Positions 36,541 to 49,382 of a stretch of 64,000 nt of DNA are shown piece after piece. Under the pieces are notes generated by a model. That model had not been told where the DNA came from. It saw only the letters and a list, made by a program, of their open reading frames with translations, and searched no databases. A program made the translations under genes and the position numbers. How positions within the stretch are numbered: position 1 is the stretch's first letter; every line of letters begins with the position of its first letter. This stretch comes from Clitoria ternatea (lineage: Eukaryota; Streptophyta; Magnoliopsida; Fabales; Fabaceae): assembly GCA_037962975.1 (NCBI GenBank), contig CM075671.1, forward strand, positions 11,083,001-11,147,000. The letters are read 5' to 3'.

Positions 36541-37647
36541 TCATCCGTCCTGAATATGCTTCTGTACGCCGGATAAACTTTCTCGAGGTCGAGGAGAGTG
36601 GTTATTAACTTTGGGATTGGTGAATGGCCTCTCCATGCATTCTGACCTTGCTTTCTCCTTACCCTTCTGGGTTTGGGAAGGTGGTGTTGATGGCTTTTTC
36701 TTTGCAGCTATGGCTTCCAAGTGTATCTCTATACTCACGTACTTTGAGGCTTTTTTCCTGAACTCCTCAAAAGTTACAGGAGGGCTTTTCGCTAATGAGA
36801 GAGCAAAAGCTGATCCTGGCTGCAACGCCTCAATAACGATATGCAGCTTAATAGACTCTGTGAGGTTAGGAACCAGGGCTGCTTCCTTGTAGAACCTCTT
36901 CAAGAAATCTTTTAAGCCTTCGTTTTCACCTTGCTTAATCTGAGCCAAGGTATGAGATGTCCTGGGCACATCTCTAGAGATGACAAAGTGAGTCTCAAAA
37001 GTAGCTGCCATTTCAGCCCAAGAATCTATAGATCCAGAAGGTAAACCTTTAAACCATCCGAGGGCCTCCTCAGATAATGTTCGAGGGAACATTCGACACA
37101 TCACATCTTCATCAGCCCCCAAGTACATGGCTTCAAATACGTAAGCATCAAGGTGCTTAGTAGGATCAGTTTCACCATTGTATTTTCCAATGGAAAGTGG
37201 CTGAGTAGTTTGAAGGTGCTTGGGGATGTGGATGCTCATAAGTCTCCTTGAAAAAGGAACTTTTAGCTTGTAAGACACTGGCGGTGCTGTCGTTGACTCC
37301 CTCTTCCCTCGGGCAGCTCTATCTTCAGAATCATGAGTCTGTTCTCTCCCCTTAAACGTAGGGATATTTGAGTATTGGAGAGTGGTGGATTTTTCACCAT
37401 CAGTTGTATGGGGAGTGTCTCTTGTGCGAGATGACTCCTTATCCTCGCTTTGCCTTTTTTCTCTTCGTAATTCAGCAAGTTCCCTTTGGAGTTGACTGAT
37501 CAACTCATCACGAGGATTAGGATTAGATACTGTTATTATCTTCTTTGAACTGCCCCCATGAGAATCAAAGTTGAGTTTCCTGAAGACGTTGGGGTTGGTT
37601 CTGCCTTCAGGTTGATTCTCCACGATTTCTTGTGCTTCGCCTTCCAT
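36541..37647 (-). CDS. Truncated Gag of element 2, 368 aa
   Basis: Open frame starting 65 bases inside the 5' LTR edge. It encodes the N-terminal coiled-coil-like charged region (ELAELRREKRQSEDK) and the capsid-like domain (RRLMSIHIPKHLQTTQPLSI through KKASKYVSIEIHLEA). It is highly similar to Gag of element 1 over about 330 residues and has no internal stop. After about residue 345 the sequence departs from the family, where an internal deletion joins gag to the repeat region. The zinc-knuckle-like motif and all of pol are missing. It may make a partial Gag; whether it is functional is not known. Confidence 0.85.
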   Translation of the reverse strand: MEGEAQEIVENQPEGRTNPNVFRKLNFDSHGGSSKKIITVSNPNPRDELISQLQRELAELRREKRQSEDKESSRTRDTPHTTDGEKSTTLQYSNIPTFKGREQTHDSEDRAARGKRESTTAPPVSYKLKVPFSRRLMSIHIPKHLQTTQPLSIGKYNGETDPTKHLDAYVFEAMYLGADEDVMCRMFPRTLSEEALGWFKGLPSGSIDSWAEMAATFETHFVISRDVPRTSHTLAQIKQGENEGLKDFLKRFYKEAALVPNLTESIKLHIVIEALQPGSAFALSLAKSPPVTFEEFRKKASKYVSIEIHLEAIAAKKKPSTPPSQTQKGKEKARSECMERPFTNPKVNNHSPRPRESLSGVQKHIQDG

Positions 37648-37693
37648 TGTGGATTACTTGCTCTTTCAAAGGATATGGGAATAACTTTATCGT

Positions 37694-37711
37694 GTCCCAC
37701 TGAGCGTGCCA
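37694..37711 (-). other. Primer binding site of element 2
   Basis: Minus strand TGGCACGCTCAGTGGGAC one base after the LTR edge at 37713. One base differs from element 1. Confidence 0.65.
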
Positions 37712-37712
37712 A

Positions 37713-38441
37713 TGATCTGTCCTGAACCGGGGTCTAGAGATCCGGACTCAAGTCAATCACAAATAGTATGCAAATACTGTGCAAAAGACCGGATGTATGA
37801 GTATCTGGTATAAATATCTGTTGTCCTTGAGTGAGGAGAGCGGATTGGGCGTCCTGGAGATCCTTCACACCGACCTAACGCGTTGAAGTGGGCGAATGGT
37901 GGTGTCACCTGCAAAGATTCTCCGACGCTCAAGTCAGTGATGATATTCCAAGTAAGGAATGTATTTCAGAGAGTAATCGTTCATGGATTCAGTTGAAGAT
38001 CCTCCACTTCATTAATGAAATGAGTTCATATACCTGATTGGCTCGTTTTACGAGGACTCGTTAGTGGGGAACCACTAACTCCCATTAACATTATTTTATT
38101 GCGCACTTACTAGCATGATTGGGTCAAGTGGCTATTTTATATTGAGCATGGAGAATATAGACTAGGATTAGGGAACAAGTTGACCATCCCCGTGAGCAGA
38201 ATTTGGCTCGTAGTACAGGGAATTATTGATCGATCCCTGTAGCAATAATCCTTGTCTTTAGCACAGTGACGTGTGTGTTGTCCGGTGTCATGGTGTTATC
38301 CTGAACAACCGGTATAGGGAGAACGCCTGATACGGAATTACAGTCCGAATGTATACCGATGGCACCGGTTACACGTTGATGTCTTGACAAAGACGTTGAA
38401 ATATGTCTTGCAGATCGGATACCGGTATTGAGACCGGATCA
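37713..38441 (-). repeat. 5' LTR of element 2
   Basis: 729 bases, uninterrupted, TGATCTGTCC to CCGGATCA. It provides the empty-site reference for the insert in the other LTR. A 727-bp solo LTR of the same family lies at 49444-50170. Confidence 0.95.
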
Positions 38442-40784
38442 ATAATTAAGTCTTAAAAATTTAAAAGTTAACTCTAATTAAATAGTAAAACATGAAAGGG
38501 AAGGTATATTTGTTTTTTTAATGTATATCATGGAAGTGTTTTTTTTTCAGTTGCATGTAATATACATAAGAGTGAGTTGATTAATTTATCTTTTATTTTC
38601 TCATTTACTTTTACAATGGCAAAATAACAGTAGAAAAAAAATAAAATATAGTATAGAACTTCAAAAAGTAAACCAACACATCACTACATAAGATATAGAA
38701 ACATTTACCTTTCAACAGTTGAAAAACACATTGATCTCCTTTAAGATGTCTCCTTAAAAGCTCTAAAATAGTCTATTTATTTCAATAGAAATTGACAACT
38801 TCACCAATCACCAGTAAAAAATCAAACATATGAAAAAGAAGAAAATAAGAAGTGAAGTGAAAAGAGGAAGTGAAGAGTGGAGAAAGGAAATGAAGAGAAG
38901 AAGAAGTGAAGATTTCAGACATTCAATGTTTTTTAAATTCCCCTAGAGGCCATATGTCAACTCCCTATTGACTCCCCTATGCATAAATTTTGCCTCCTCG
39001 TAATGCGGAATCTGCACAACGCTCCCACGTGGTGCATTTTACACCCAGATAAAACATCATTAATCGTTGTCTAAGAAGAGGAAATACTCATTTCACCTCT
39101 ATAAAGGGCGAAATGCATGTTATGCCAACATGTAGCCCATTTTGCTATGCAATTTCACTCCCCCTCCCAGTGATGCGAAATAGTAAGGTTGTGACACTGG
39201 TCACTCATGCATGTGTTTCAAATGTTCAACGTGTGAAACCACCTATTTCACCTCTTCCAACTGCGAAATATAAATATGATTTGACGAAAGTTACCCCAGA
39301 GAAGGGAATATTTCAAAAGGTATCCCACTTCATAGATTTTTGTTTTGAAAATTACCCTTCTTTTAATAAAAAAAACTCTTAGAATGCGAGTACACATGGA
39401 ACAGACCAGATCGACTGACTTGTATACCTGGCTACTCTCTTCTCTTACACATACGAAGTAAATTTGCCTTACCATTAATTTTTTTCTTTATTTTTTCATT
39501 TTTAATTATGAAATATTACTTTAAAGAAAAATAAATAAAAAGGGTGGCACTCGATGTAACATAAACCAACCGATAATTAATTTAATTTTCTAAGATTTTA
39601 AGTTTAAACATTATAAATAAAAAGTAATCAAACTATGACATGAAATCTCTATGATTAGATTTTCCTTCTCAGTAGTAAAAGTTAGTTTAAGGGTTGGTAT
39701 CTCATTTTAAGATAAGAAATGTCTATATGTTCAAGCAAGACTTGCATAAATACTTACATTATCTCTCTTAAACAACTTGTCACATATTCTTAACATTTCA
39801 CAAGTGAAGAAATATAAACAACACATTTTGAATTGTGATATATGTTTTATTAAATGAGATCCATGAAAATTTCATTATTTGAACAAATATAGTATATGGT
39901 TAACATTTTTTTTGGTCAAAATACATTTCAAATTAGTTCCTCAAATCCCAGCATAGGAACCCTTAGCATTTGGGGGACCACTCCTCGCCCAAAACATTGA
40001 TTGAGCAATCTATGCTGGGAAAAAGCGAAACAACTATTGGTACACACTTTGGACGATCGAAACTGCTAAAAATTGTCACTGCTATAAGGCAATAATTGTA
40101 CCCTTAAATTAATGATTTAGTTAAGGTGTATTTGGAAAAATTAATGATAATTGAAAATTTAATTGAATGTATGTTTGATAAAATTAATTAAATGTAAAAT
40201 GACAAAAAATATATATTTTTTTAAACTAGATTTGAGTAATAGAGATAGAGATAAATATATATATAGAAATAGAGATAAAAATATAAAAAATAAAATAAAT
40301 TAAAAGTTTATAAACTAACACTCTCCTTCAAACAACTTTTTAAAAAATGTCACAAGGTACTAAATAAACATAGTTATATTGTTTAATAAACTTTTATATA
40401 TATTTAGCCGACACTTTATAAACGAGAGGAATAAATATTAGTCATTATATCGTATCATGAATTATCAAAATTAATTAAAATAAACTAGTCACATTTTAAA
40501 AAAACAAAACTTAGAAAAACGATTAATCAATTTAAAGATGTTTTTTAATCGAATATCAAAGATTAATTCGAACAAGATTATCGAAATGTATATTATACCT
40601 TTCAACAAAAAAAATTATACGTACAACATGAATGTGAGTCTAAAGTTTAATCCTCCAAGTGTTGTGGTGATGAGTTTTCATCAAACATAAAAAACAGAAC
40701 TTGTATAGATATGTACTACTCCATGACAGTGTGTCACATCTATCAAGCACTACCATAATAAACCTGTTATTTTACCCTTTTACG
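38442..40784. other. Intergenic, no gene seen
   Basis: AT-rich sequence up to the promoter of the second peroxidase. It includes a GAA/GAAGTGAA purine-rich tract (about 38830-38915). The stretch 38990-39360 is less AT-rich and contains repeated GCGAAAT words, but has no recognised protein. The 89-codon open frame at 39113-39382 has no known domain. Confidence 0.45.
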
Positions 40785-40793
40785 TATAAAAGG
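40785..40793 (+). promoter_or_regulatory. TATA box of the second peroxidase
   Basis: TATAAAAGG lies 48 bases before the start codon at 40833, the usual plant spacing with a short leader. Confidence 0.7.
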
Positions 40794-40832
40794 TTTGTTG
40801 AATTATTTGGTTTCTCTGTTGTCCCGTGAGAT

Positions 40833-43348
40833 ATGGCTCCTTACTACCTCCTCTTGCTTGTTTTTGTCGGTGCAGGCAGAGCTTCAGCAGCAGAGCTATG
40901 TACAGACTTTTACAACTGCACCTGCCCAAACTTGTTGCCTATTGTCAATAATGGAGTCACTAAATTCATCCAAAATGACCCACGCATTGGAGCTTCCTTA
41001 CTCCGATTGCATTTCCATGATTGCTTTGTAAACGTGAGTATATGTATATTCAGTTTTTTTATTCTAAGCGAAGGGACATTCTGATATTGACGCACAATAT
41101 ATTGAGTTCAGGGCTGTGATGCGTCTATACTGTTGGTTGATACAAGTAAGTTCATAGGAGAGCAAACCGCAGCAGCAAACAATGAATCAGCAAGAGGATT
41201 CAACGTGATTAATGATATTAAAGCTAATGTGGAGAAACAATGTCCCGGGGTGGTGTCTTGTGCTGATATTCTTGCTCTTGCAGCTAGGGACTCTGTAGTT
41301 CATGTAATGCTCTACTACTCTACTTTTTACTTTATGTTGCGCAGGGCAAATACGGAAACAAGAATGGTGGAGACAGGTAGAGGGAAAGGATAAGTCAAAC
41401 CTTGGTGTTTTTAGGTTAAAACTACTATTTCAGGACATTCCTGTGTTTCGTGTTTTGGATATATCTTTGGGGTAGGAACAATCATCTTTTCTGTGTTTTC
41501 GTGCTTCATTGATTCTACTCAATCTTAATTAGTAAGAATTAAAAATAATAAATGTTTCCTTTAAATCTGGAAGGGGTCCCGTAACATTCCTATTCTCCCT
41601 CCATTTTAAGTAAAGATCTTAAGTATTTTAAATCTCAATTAGTTACTCTCTTTTATTTCTCACGTCATCATGAGTCTGAGTTTAAATCTTTACCTTTTTT
41701 TACTCTTGACATGCTCCCACAAATGTATAAAAAGGCTTAAAAGTCTCGCTCTGTAAGTAAGTAACACATTTAGAGTAATATAAACTTAATTCTCTAAAAT
41801 AATTTTGGATTTTTTCTCTTACTCGTTGTGAACATTAAATTTGTAACATTCTTTTCATTTGCAGTTAGGGGGACCTTCATGGGAAGTAGGATTGGGAAGA
41901 AGAGATTCTACAACAGCAAGCAGAAGTGACGCTAACAGCAACATTCCTGCGCCTTCCTTCAATCTTGATGCTCTCATCAAGAATTTTGCTGATCATGGCC
42001 TCTCTGTTACAGATTTGGTGGCCCTTTCAGGTACTGTATATATCAATTTGTCAAGTGCTTTTATCACGTTTGGTTTCCAAAACTTGTGCTTTTCTAAATT
42101 AAAACATGCTTTTCCTCTATCATACTAGCCACGTATCTTATTATACACCTTTCTTAGTGTCTACATCTCTATTTATCTATTTTTTTTATATATATCAAGG
42201 TATACAAATAAATTTCACCTTTTTTTATAACAAAAATAAATTCACTTTCTTACCTTAGTAATTTATATTACAAAATAATATTCATTAAATAGAATTTGCA
42301 AGAGATTAATCTTTTTAAAAAGTGAGGAAATTATTCTTCTTTCTTTTCGAGAGTTTAACTTAATTGGTTCACAGTGTTTGAGTTATTATCGCATTTCTTA
42401 CTTAAAAAGAAAAAAAAATGTGTAATGGAAAATAATGAAATAAAATGACATTGGATTATCATTATTGAATTATTAAAAATAAGGTGGTCAAAATCAAATA
42501 AACTTTGATGGGTGCTTTTACTTTTTTAATTGACCTAAAATGAATTCGGATTTTTTCCTTTTTTTAGGATTTTTTAAATTGATTAATTTAACAATAGAGT
42601 TTTTAAAGGGTTTAGGATTTAAGATTTAGAAATTCATAAAAAAAATACTAGATTTTAAAAGGCCCTTTGAATTATAAAAATATTTTCTTTTTTTCTGATT
42701 TTAATTTTAATTATAAAACCATTATAATATTTTTTGTTTTTAAAATTTTCTACTAAAAAAATAAAAAACAGAAAATGAAATCACAAAATAGAAAAAAATT
42801 GTTTTCAGGATAGGGTTGGAAGCCAGGGATGAATAAATGGATGGAACCTTATATACCCATAATTTTGCATGAATAACATTGCAACCCTTCTTGGCTAATA
42901 TTTGGTTGCTTGAAGGAAAGCTACAAGTGTTAATTAACTATAAAGTGTTTCTACAACAGGAGCACATACCATAGGGTTGGCCCAATGCAGAAATTTCCGA
43001 GCACACATCTACAACGACTCCAACGTTGAAGCCTCATACCGGAAGTTCCTGCAGAGCAAGTGCCCCAGAACTGGAAATGACAATTTACTCGAACCACTTG
43101 ACCGCCAAACTCCCAACCATTTCGATAATCTCTACTTCCAGAATTTGGTGTACAAAAAGGCACTTCTTCATTCCGACCAACAACTTTTCAAACAAAGTGC
43201 TACCACTGACACTCTTGTTAAAAAATATGCTACCGATAACGCTGCATTTTTTCAAGACTTTGCTAAGGGTATGGTCAAAATGAGCAACATCAAACCTCTC
43301 ACAGGAAACCAGGGCCAGATCAGAATCAATTGTGCCAAAGTCAATTGA
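40833..43348 (+). CDS. Class III peroxidase (secreted), four exons, 315 aa
   Basis: Secreted haem peroxidase of the plant class III family. Exons 40833-41033, 41112-41303, 41865-42030 and 42960-43348; the GT-AG introns are 78, 561 and 929 bases. Exons 2 and 3 have the same lengths (192 and 166) as in the peroxidase at 3949-5501, so the two genes share intron positions. The product of 315 aa begins with a signal peptide (MAPYYLLLLVFVGAGRASA). The distal haem motif is RLHFHDCFV with NGCDAS across intron 1. The proximal His is in GAHTIGLAQC. The family cysteines are visible (CTCP, HDC, GCDA, QCPGVVSC, AQC, KCP, INC). The frame is unbroken and a TATA box and AATAAA (43434-43439) are present, so it looks active. 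Sequence divergence from the first peroxidase shows it is not a recent duplicate. Confidence 0.93.
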
Positions 43349-43433
43349 TTCAACGTTATATGTTGTTTACTACATTCAGTTTCCTCCTCCGATATTTATC
43401 TACTTGTACCTCCAACCAACTTGCCTTATCGTC

Positions 43434-43439
43434 AATAAA
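43434..43439 (+). terminator. Polyadenylation signal of the second peroxidase
   Basis: AATAAA 86 bases after the stop codon. Confidence 0.5.
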
Positions 43440-44481
43440 CTACCTTGGTTAATATATAAATTGGTTATGTTGTTGCTATCATATATATATATATGCTTAT
43501 GACTCCGTGCCTAGCATATCATATTCTCTCATCATCCCTCTTAAAATATGCAATCAACATCACTCTAACATGTGAGTATTCTACTTATGGTCTTCAGTTA
43601 GTCTCATGCCGTTGCATGAAGGTAGATTAATTGTGTGTTTGGAAACGATTACAGTTATAGATTATTTATTTATAGATATAGTCAATTATACTTATGATTG
43701 ACTGTTGCATATATTTAGATGTTGCCAATCATATTCACGAGTCTCAAATCTAGTTGAATGATGCTTTCCTTTTCAATTTCTGCAAACATGATTACTAATG
43801 CCAAAACAAACAGGATTAGTCACAGTGATGGATGTGGATCACGGTAAGAGGGTTTAAAATGTATTGCCTTTTGTTTTACATTAATCACTTAAAACATATG
43901 CTTTTTTTTTTTTTTTAAGTTAGCACGGCCATCTTTTTCTCTAGAGACAATTTCATTTAAATTTTAATCATAATTAAAACTCTTTTTACAATCTCAGACA
44001 AGTTATAGACATACAATTTATTTTACATTATTAACAAGAAGTCCTAAAAATAAAGAAGAGTTAAAGCGGATACTGAACCAATGCATTTGAATATGGTGGC
44101 TTGTTGATTGTTTGGCGTTTACTTCATATGCAAGCACCATAACATATCTGCAAGCTGCAGACAACACGGGGCTCACCAAGAGTCGTGGCATGCACACGTT
44201 GCATACATTCAAACATGTTGATATTTACTTAAGCCATGCATCGTATTGTGATTAATTAGTCTCTATGTAGCCCTTTTTCTACTTCCCTACCATCCTATTT
44301 AACTGTTGTTTCAATGTCTCAGCATGGCATGCAATGAAATCATCCAAAATTAAAAACACCTTTCGGCTGCATTTGCTCCCATTTGTTGTTACAACTGGTT
44401 TCATTATCATGGAGCAGGAGTCCTAATGAAAATTTATTTTTTTGCTTAAATATTTTTTGAAAAAAATTGACCAGATCAGTG
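43440..44481. other. Intergenic, no gene seen
   Basis: AT-rich, with a short TA microsatellite near 43482 and a T run near 43903. No open frame with known domains. It ends at the left border of copia A. Confidence 0.5.
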
Positions 44482-44802
44482 TGTTGGCTTATGCACATGT
44501 GAATCTCTTAGTCTATGGTTGTTTCCTATTTGTTGCTAAGTTAAAATGGTTGTTATGACAATTATAACCTTCATGCCTATATTTCCCATATTCTATTAGT
44601 TGGTTGTTATATATACCAGCTATAAATTCTAGGGTTAAATTCTAATCAAGTAAGTTGTAATTCTTCAATCATAGTAAAAAGAAATCTCTTCAAACTTCCG
44701 TGGATGTAGCCAAATTGGTGAACCATGTAACTGGTGTTCCTTTCTTTTCCTTTGTCTTTTGGTTTTCATGATTAATTCATTCTTGTCTCTCAAATTCTTA
44801 CA
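44482..44802 (+). repeat. 5' LTR of copia A
   Basis: About 321 bases, ending in CTTACA four bases before the primer site. Pairs with 55097-55421. Confidence 0.85.
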
Positions 44803-44984
44803 AATTGGTATCAGAGCTTTGTGCGATCAAAAGGGAGCCTGTTTTTTGTTTTTTGTTTTTCTGTTATGTTCTTTGCACATAGGCCTTCTATTGCTCATCT
44901 CAAATTCTTAACAAGAAGAGAAAGCCAACTCACTGATCCTTCTTTCTTTGTCCGACGAAGTCCTTTATGAAGTTACTGATGAGA

Positions 44985-47900
44985 TATTGCATCTAGTCTT
45001 TAGCTAAAGCTTGAAAAAACGTACATGACTAAGTCCATATGTGATAAGCTGCTGTTGAAACGTCGCCTCTTTGGGCTTCAAATGAAGGAAGGCATGTCTT
45101 TGAAGGAGCACTTAGAGGAACTCAACTTGATATTAATGGAATTAAGAGACATTGATGTCAAGATTGAGGTGAAGATGCCGTCATGATCCTCCTTGCTTTT
45201 TTGCCACCTTCCAATGAGAGTTTAGTTAACTCCTTAAGTGTTTGAAAAGAATGCATCACTATGGAAGAAGTGAAGTCTAACCTTCATTCAAGAGAACTCT
45301 AGGTCAAGGACTCAAATGGTGCGAAAGAAATAGCTCAGGTTTGTTTGTCTCAAGCTTTGGGGAAAACAATAAGAAAATGAAGCTGTAAAACAAGAAGTGG
45401 TCAAAGAACACAAATTAAAACCATCAATCAAGTCAAGCTCATAAAGGAAATCAGATAAATCAAACAAGTTAGGGTAATCCAATAGACATATTGCAAGAAA
45501 TTTGGTCATTCGAAGCAAAATTGTCCTAAAAAAAGGAAGTCTTATAATCCCAGACCCATGGCTGTTGCTCAAGAAGAATTAAACTTAGAAATTGATCTAG
45601 TTCTCTCCATTGGTGGTCACGTTTAGAAATTTGCAAATCAATGAATTCTTGACTCTGGATGCTCTTGCCACGTGTGTCCAAATCTGAGCTAGTTTCACAG
45701 TTTGGATAACAGACCTGTAGGTAAGTTTTTTGGGTAATGATGTTGCTTGTGCTACTGCAGGATACTATCCAGATCAAATTCCATGATGGAATTATGAGTA
45801 CAGTCACTGATGTGAGATATGCTCCTTAACTCAAGAAAAACGTGATCTCTGTTGGCATGCTAGACTCAAAGGGTTTCAAGTGCAGTGTTGAAAATAGTAC
45901 AATAAAAATCAAGAAAGGTTCAACTGTGGTGATGAAAGGGATCAAGAGAGGAAATGTGCATATGCTTCAAGGGGTTACAATGTCTGTTTCTGCATCTTCT
46001 CTTACTCACTCTCTTATTACTGACTCAATTCTGCTCTGGCGTATAAGAATGGGACATATGAGTGAAAGGGGATTGATGATTCTGAATAAAAGAAAATTGA
46101 TTGGTGATGGTAAATTTAAAAAACTAAAATTTTATGAACACTGTGTGTTTGAAAAACAACATAGGCAAAAATTTCCTTAGGCTATGCACACAACAAAATC
46201 CTCACTGGATTATGTTCATGTTGATTGTTGGGGACTAGCCAGGGTTCCTACTCTTGAAAGAGCTAGATTTTTCTTATCCATAATTAATGATCATTCAGGA
46301 ATGACTTGGATTTATCTCATGAGTCATAAAAATCAGGCTTTTAAATTCTTCAAACACTGGGAGACCTTGATTGAGAAACAAGTTAGGAGGAAAGTCAAGC
46401 AGCTTAGAACAAACAATGGACTTGAATTTTGCTCAAATAAATTCAATGAATTTGTAAGGAGCAAGGAATTGTAAGGCAACTTACAATCAGAAACATACTC
46501 CTAACAAAATGGGGTGGTAGAAAGAATGAATCAGACCTTACTTGAAAGGACTAGGTGCATGCTATCAAATGCACCTTATAAATATATCACCCTTCAGTAT
46601 TAGATTTCAAAACTTCATTTGAGGTATGGACCAATAACCCTGCTAACTACTCTAATCTTAGAATTTTTGGCCGTAATGCTTACTATCATATGAATGAGGG
46701 AAAACTTGATCCAAGATCTAAGAAGGAGTCTTTCTAGGTTATGGGGATAAAGTGAAAGGATATAGAGTTTGGTCCCCTTCTAAGCACAAAGTCATTCTAA
46801 GTAAGGATATTATTTTTGATGAATCTCGTCTGTTATAGCCAAGGTTGAAGATTGAAATTACAGACAGAACTCACACAAATACTGATGTTTCTTGTTCTAA
46901 TTCTTTTAATGATTTCTCTAGTTTTGAGAAGTAGAATAATCATGAGCATCTAATTGACTATCCTGATGATGATGATGATCAAAATAAACTTGAATTAAAA
47001 TCCCAACCTTAAGTTGAATCTAAATCTTCAATGCCAAATCAGAGAGACAGGTGATCAAAGACCTAAATGGCAAATAAAACTTCCTAAAAGATATGGTTAT
47101 GAAGACATGGTGGCATATGCTCGTCATACAGCAGAAAACATAGAAAATTCTAAGCCAAATTCATACAAAGAAGCCCTGTCCAGTACTTAATTTCCCAATT
47201 GGGTTCTTGCTATGAGAGAAAAGATTGAGTCCCTCAACAAAAACTAAACCTAGAAACTTGTCAAGCCACCTCAAGGTAAACACATTATAGGATCTAAGTG
47301 GATATTCAAGAAGAAATCTGGTCTGTCCGAATAAGAACCTATAAAATCCAAGGCCTGTTTAGTTGCAAAGAGGTTCTCACAAAAGGAAGGCATAGATTAC
47401 AATGAAATATTTTCTCCTGTGGTAAGGCATACCTTTATACGGACTATCTTAGCTCTGGTTGCTCAAAGGGATTTGGAGCTTGAGCAATTGGATGTTAAAA
47501 CAACATTCCTCCATGGAAACCTTGAAGAACAAATCTACATGACTCAGCCAAAAGGTTTTGTAGCTGAAGGAATGAAGGATTACGTATGTTTACTGTAGAA
47601 ATCCTTGTATGGCCTAAAATAGTCCCCTAGGCAATGGTACAAGAGATTTGATGCAATCATGATCAACCAAGGTTTTAATAGAAATCTCTATGACTGTTGT
47701 GTCTAACACAACAAGGTAGAGAATGGTTCCTTCATATACCTTCTCCTCTATGTCGATGATATGCTCATAGCTTTCCAAGACATGTTTGCAATCCGAAAGT
47801 TAAAGTAAGTTGCTTCTAAATTTTGAATTCGATATGAAAGATCTTGGGAAAGCTACGAAGATCCTTGGTATTGAAATCTATAGGGATATATTGAACAAGA

Positions 47901-48490
47901 AGCTATTTTTATCTCGGTAAGATTATATCAGGAAAATTCTGAAATATTTCGGCATGAGCAATGCCAAATCTCTTGCCATTCCTCTTTCTTCAAAAGACCA
48001 TGGTTTGTACAAGACCCGACCTTGCATATGTTGTAAATGTTGTGAGTAGGTTTCTTAATCATCTACGGAAAAAGCATTGGCAAGCCTGCAAAAGAATATT
48101 TTGATATTTGAAGGGATCAGTTGATGTTGGCCTTATTTATGTTGCTTATGCAAATTGTTTAGTCACTGGTTTTTCTGATGCAGATTATTCAATAGATTTG
48201 GATGGGAGAAGGTCAATCACAGGGTATGCCTTCATCTTGGGAGGTTGTCTGGTCAGTTGGAAGGCTATATTACAACCTTCTATAACCTTTTCCTGGAAAA
48301 AATGGCTAAAAGGTATCTGGTTGAAGGGACTAAGTTCAGACCTTGGAATCAAACAAAATTAAGTTGTAATTTTGTGACAGCTTGAGTGTCATCTGTCTTG
48401 CCAAATTTCAGGTCCACCATGATCAAACGAAGCACATCGATGTCTGGTACCACTTCATTCACACTGAGAATCGAATTAAGGTGGAGAAAG
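44985..48490 (+). pseudogene. Degenerate copia gag-pol of copia A
   Basis: Recognisable pieces in order: Gag (about 45040-45300, LFGLQMKEGMSLKEHLEELN), a zinc-knuckle remnant (about 45487-45530, CKKFGHSKQNC), protease (LDSGCSCHV, near 45650), GAG-pre-integrase and integrase core (45842-46474, with LDYVHVDCWG and the second acidic motif as TNNGLEF), reverse transcriptase (about 47200-47950, with DVKTTFLHGNLEEQIYM and YVDDMLIA) and RNase H (48108-48490, with TGFSDADYSIDLDGRRSITG). At least a dozen stops and shifts interrupt it. The last RNase H part continues at 54968-55090. No functional product is expected. Confidence 0.85.
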
Positions 48491-48491
48491 T

Positions 48492-49333
48492 TGTTGGGTT
48501 GGGCTCCCAACTATGTGTCCAAAGGCCCAATATTCTTCAAGCTCACTTAGTGACCTAATTAGGGAAGAGAGTAGTCAGAAGAGAAAAGCGAGGAGGTCTC
48601 ATTTTTGTAAGCAACCCGCAGCCATAGAGAGAGAGAAAAGAGTGCAGAGTTTCTGGACTAGTGTACTTCCGTCAACGATCTCTATCAATTACACCATTGG
48701 ATCCGCCTGAAACTTTGAGAGTGTGTTCTCAACATCCTCCTCTACATTCTCACCATTCAGATTATCAGTAAGCCATCTGTAGGTGGAGAAATCATGTTCA
48801 GACCGCGACCCTATTCCAGTTCATAGGAATTCTGACCAGCTTCGAGAAACCTGCCATTGCCAATTCGTTAACCGTTGGATCGGGCTGAAATTCTGGTAAG
48901 AGGTTCCTGAGACATGGTGTTAAGTACTGATCGTTAGGATCTTGGTTTTGAGGTCCAGATTGGGAGATATTGTGCTTGAAAAGTAGCACAAGTTTGTGAG
49001 TTTTCAGCTTCTTGTTCTCTATTTGAAAGCCTAGTTAGTTTGTTGTATTGGCTGGTAGTATGCACGAATTTGTGCAGTGTTTTAAGACTCTTTTATACTC
49101 TTAATTTTGATCATAGTGGAGCTTGATTACTGGCTTGTGCCCGTGAGTTTTTATCTCTCAAATTGAGAGGGTTTTTTCACGTAAATAATTATTGTATCTC
49201 TCTTGTGGTGATTATTATTGTATTACTGTCATTTGCTATTGTTGTTGCTCCTCATAGATTCTTGCAAGTTTGGGAAAATTATATTCGTTGTGTAATTTGG
49301 TACTTTAGTTGTGTATTGTTATTTTTCCCATCC
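48492..49333 (+). repeat. 5' LTR of copia B
   Basis: Starts TGTTGGGTTGGGCTCC. The last base differs from the right copy (CCCATCC versus CCCATCA), so the right edge may be off by one or two bases. Confidence 0.9.
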
Positions 49334-49382
49334 CACTGGTATCAGAGCTCCTTGGTTGGAGCTATATATATTACTTGTTTGA

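Larger units (their letters stand above)
29586..38441 (-). mobile_element. Element 2: deleted, non-autonomous Tat-type LTR retrotransposon
   Basis: Bounded by 729-bp LTRs and flanked by the duplicated target ATAAT (29581-29585 and 38442-38446). The left LTR (29586-33498) is interrupted by a 3179-bp insert; removing the insert and one 5-base duplication leaves exactly 729 bases, equal to the right LTR. The 4.2-kb interior keeps the primer site, a gag start (37647-36541), repeat arrays, a C-terminal scrap of the antisense gene (33618-33944) and the polypurine tract. Protease, reverse transcriptase, RNase H and integrase are all missing. Gag closely resembles that of element 1, so a related element could have supplied the enzymes. 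The LTRs differ at about a dozen sites by eye, nearly all transitions, so it is older than element 1. Confidence 0.93.
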
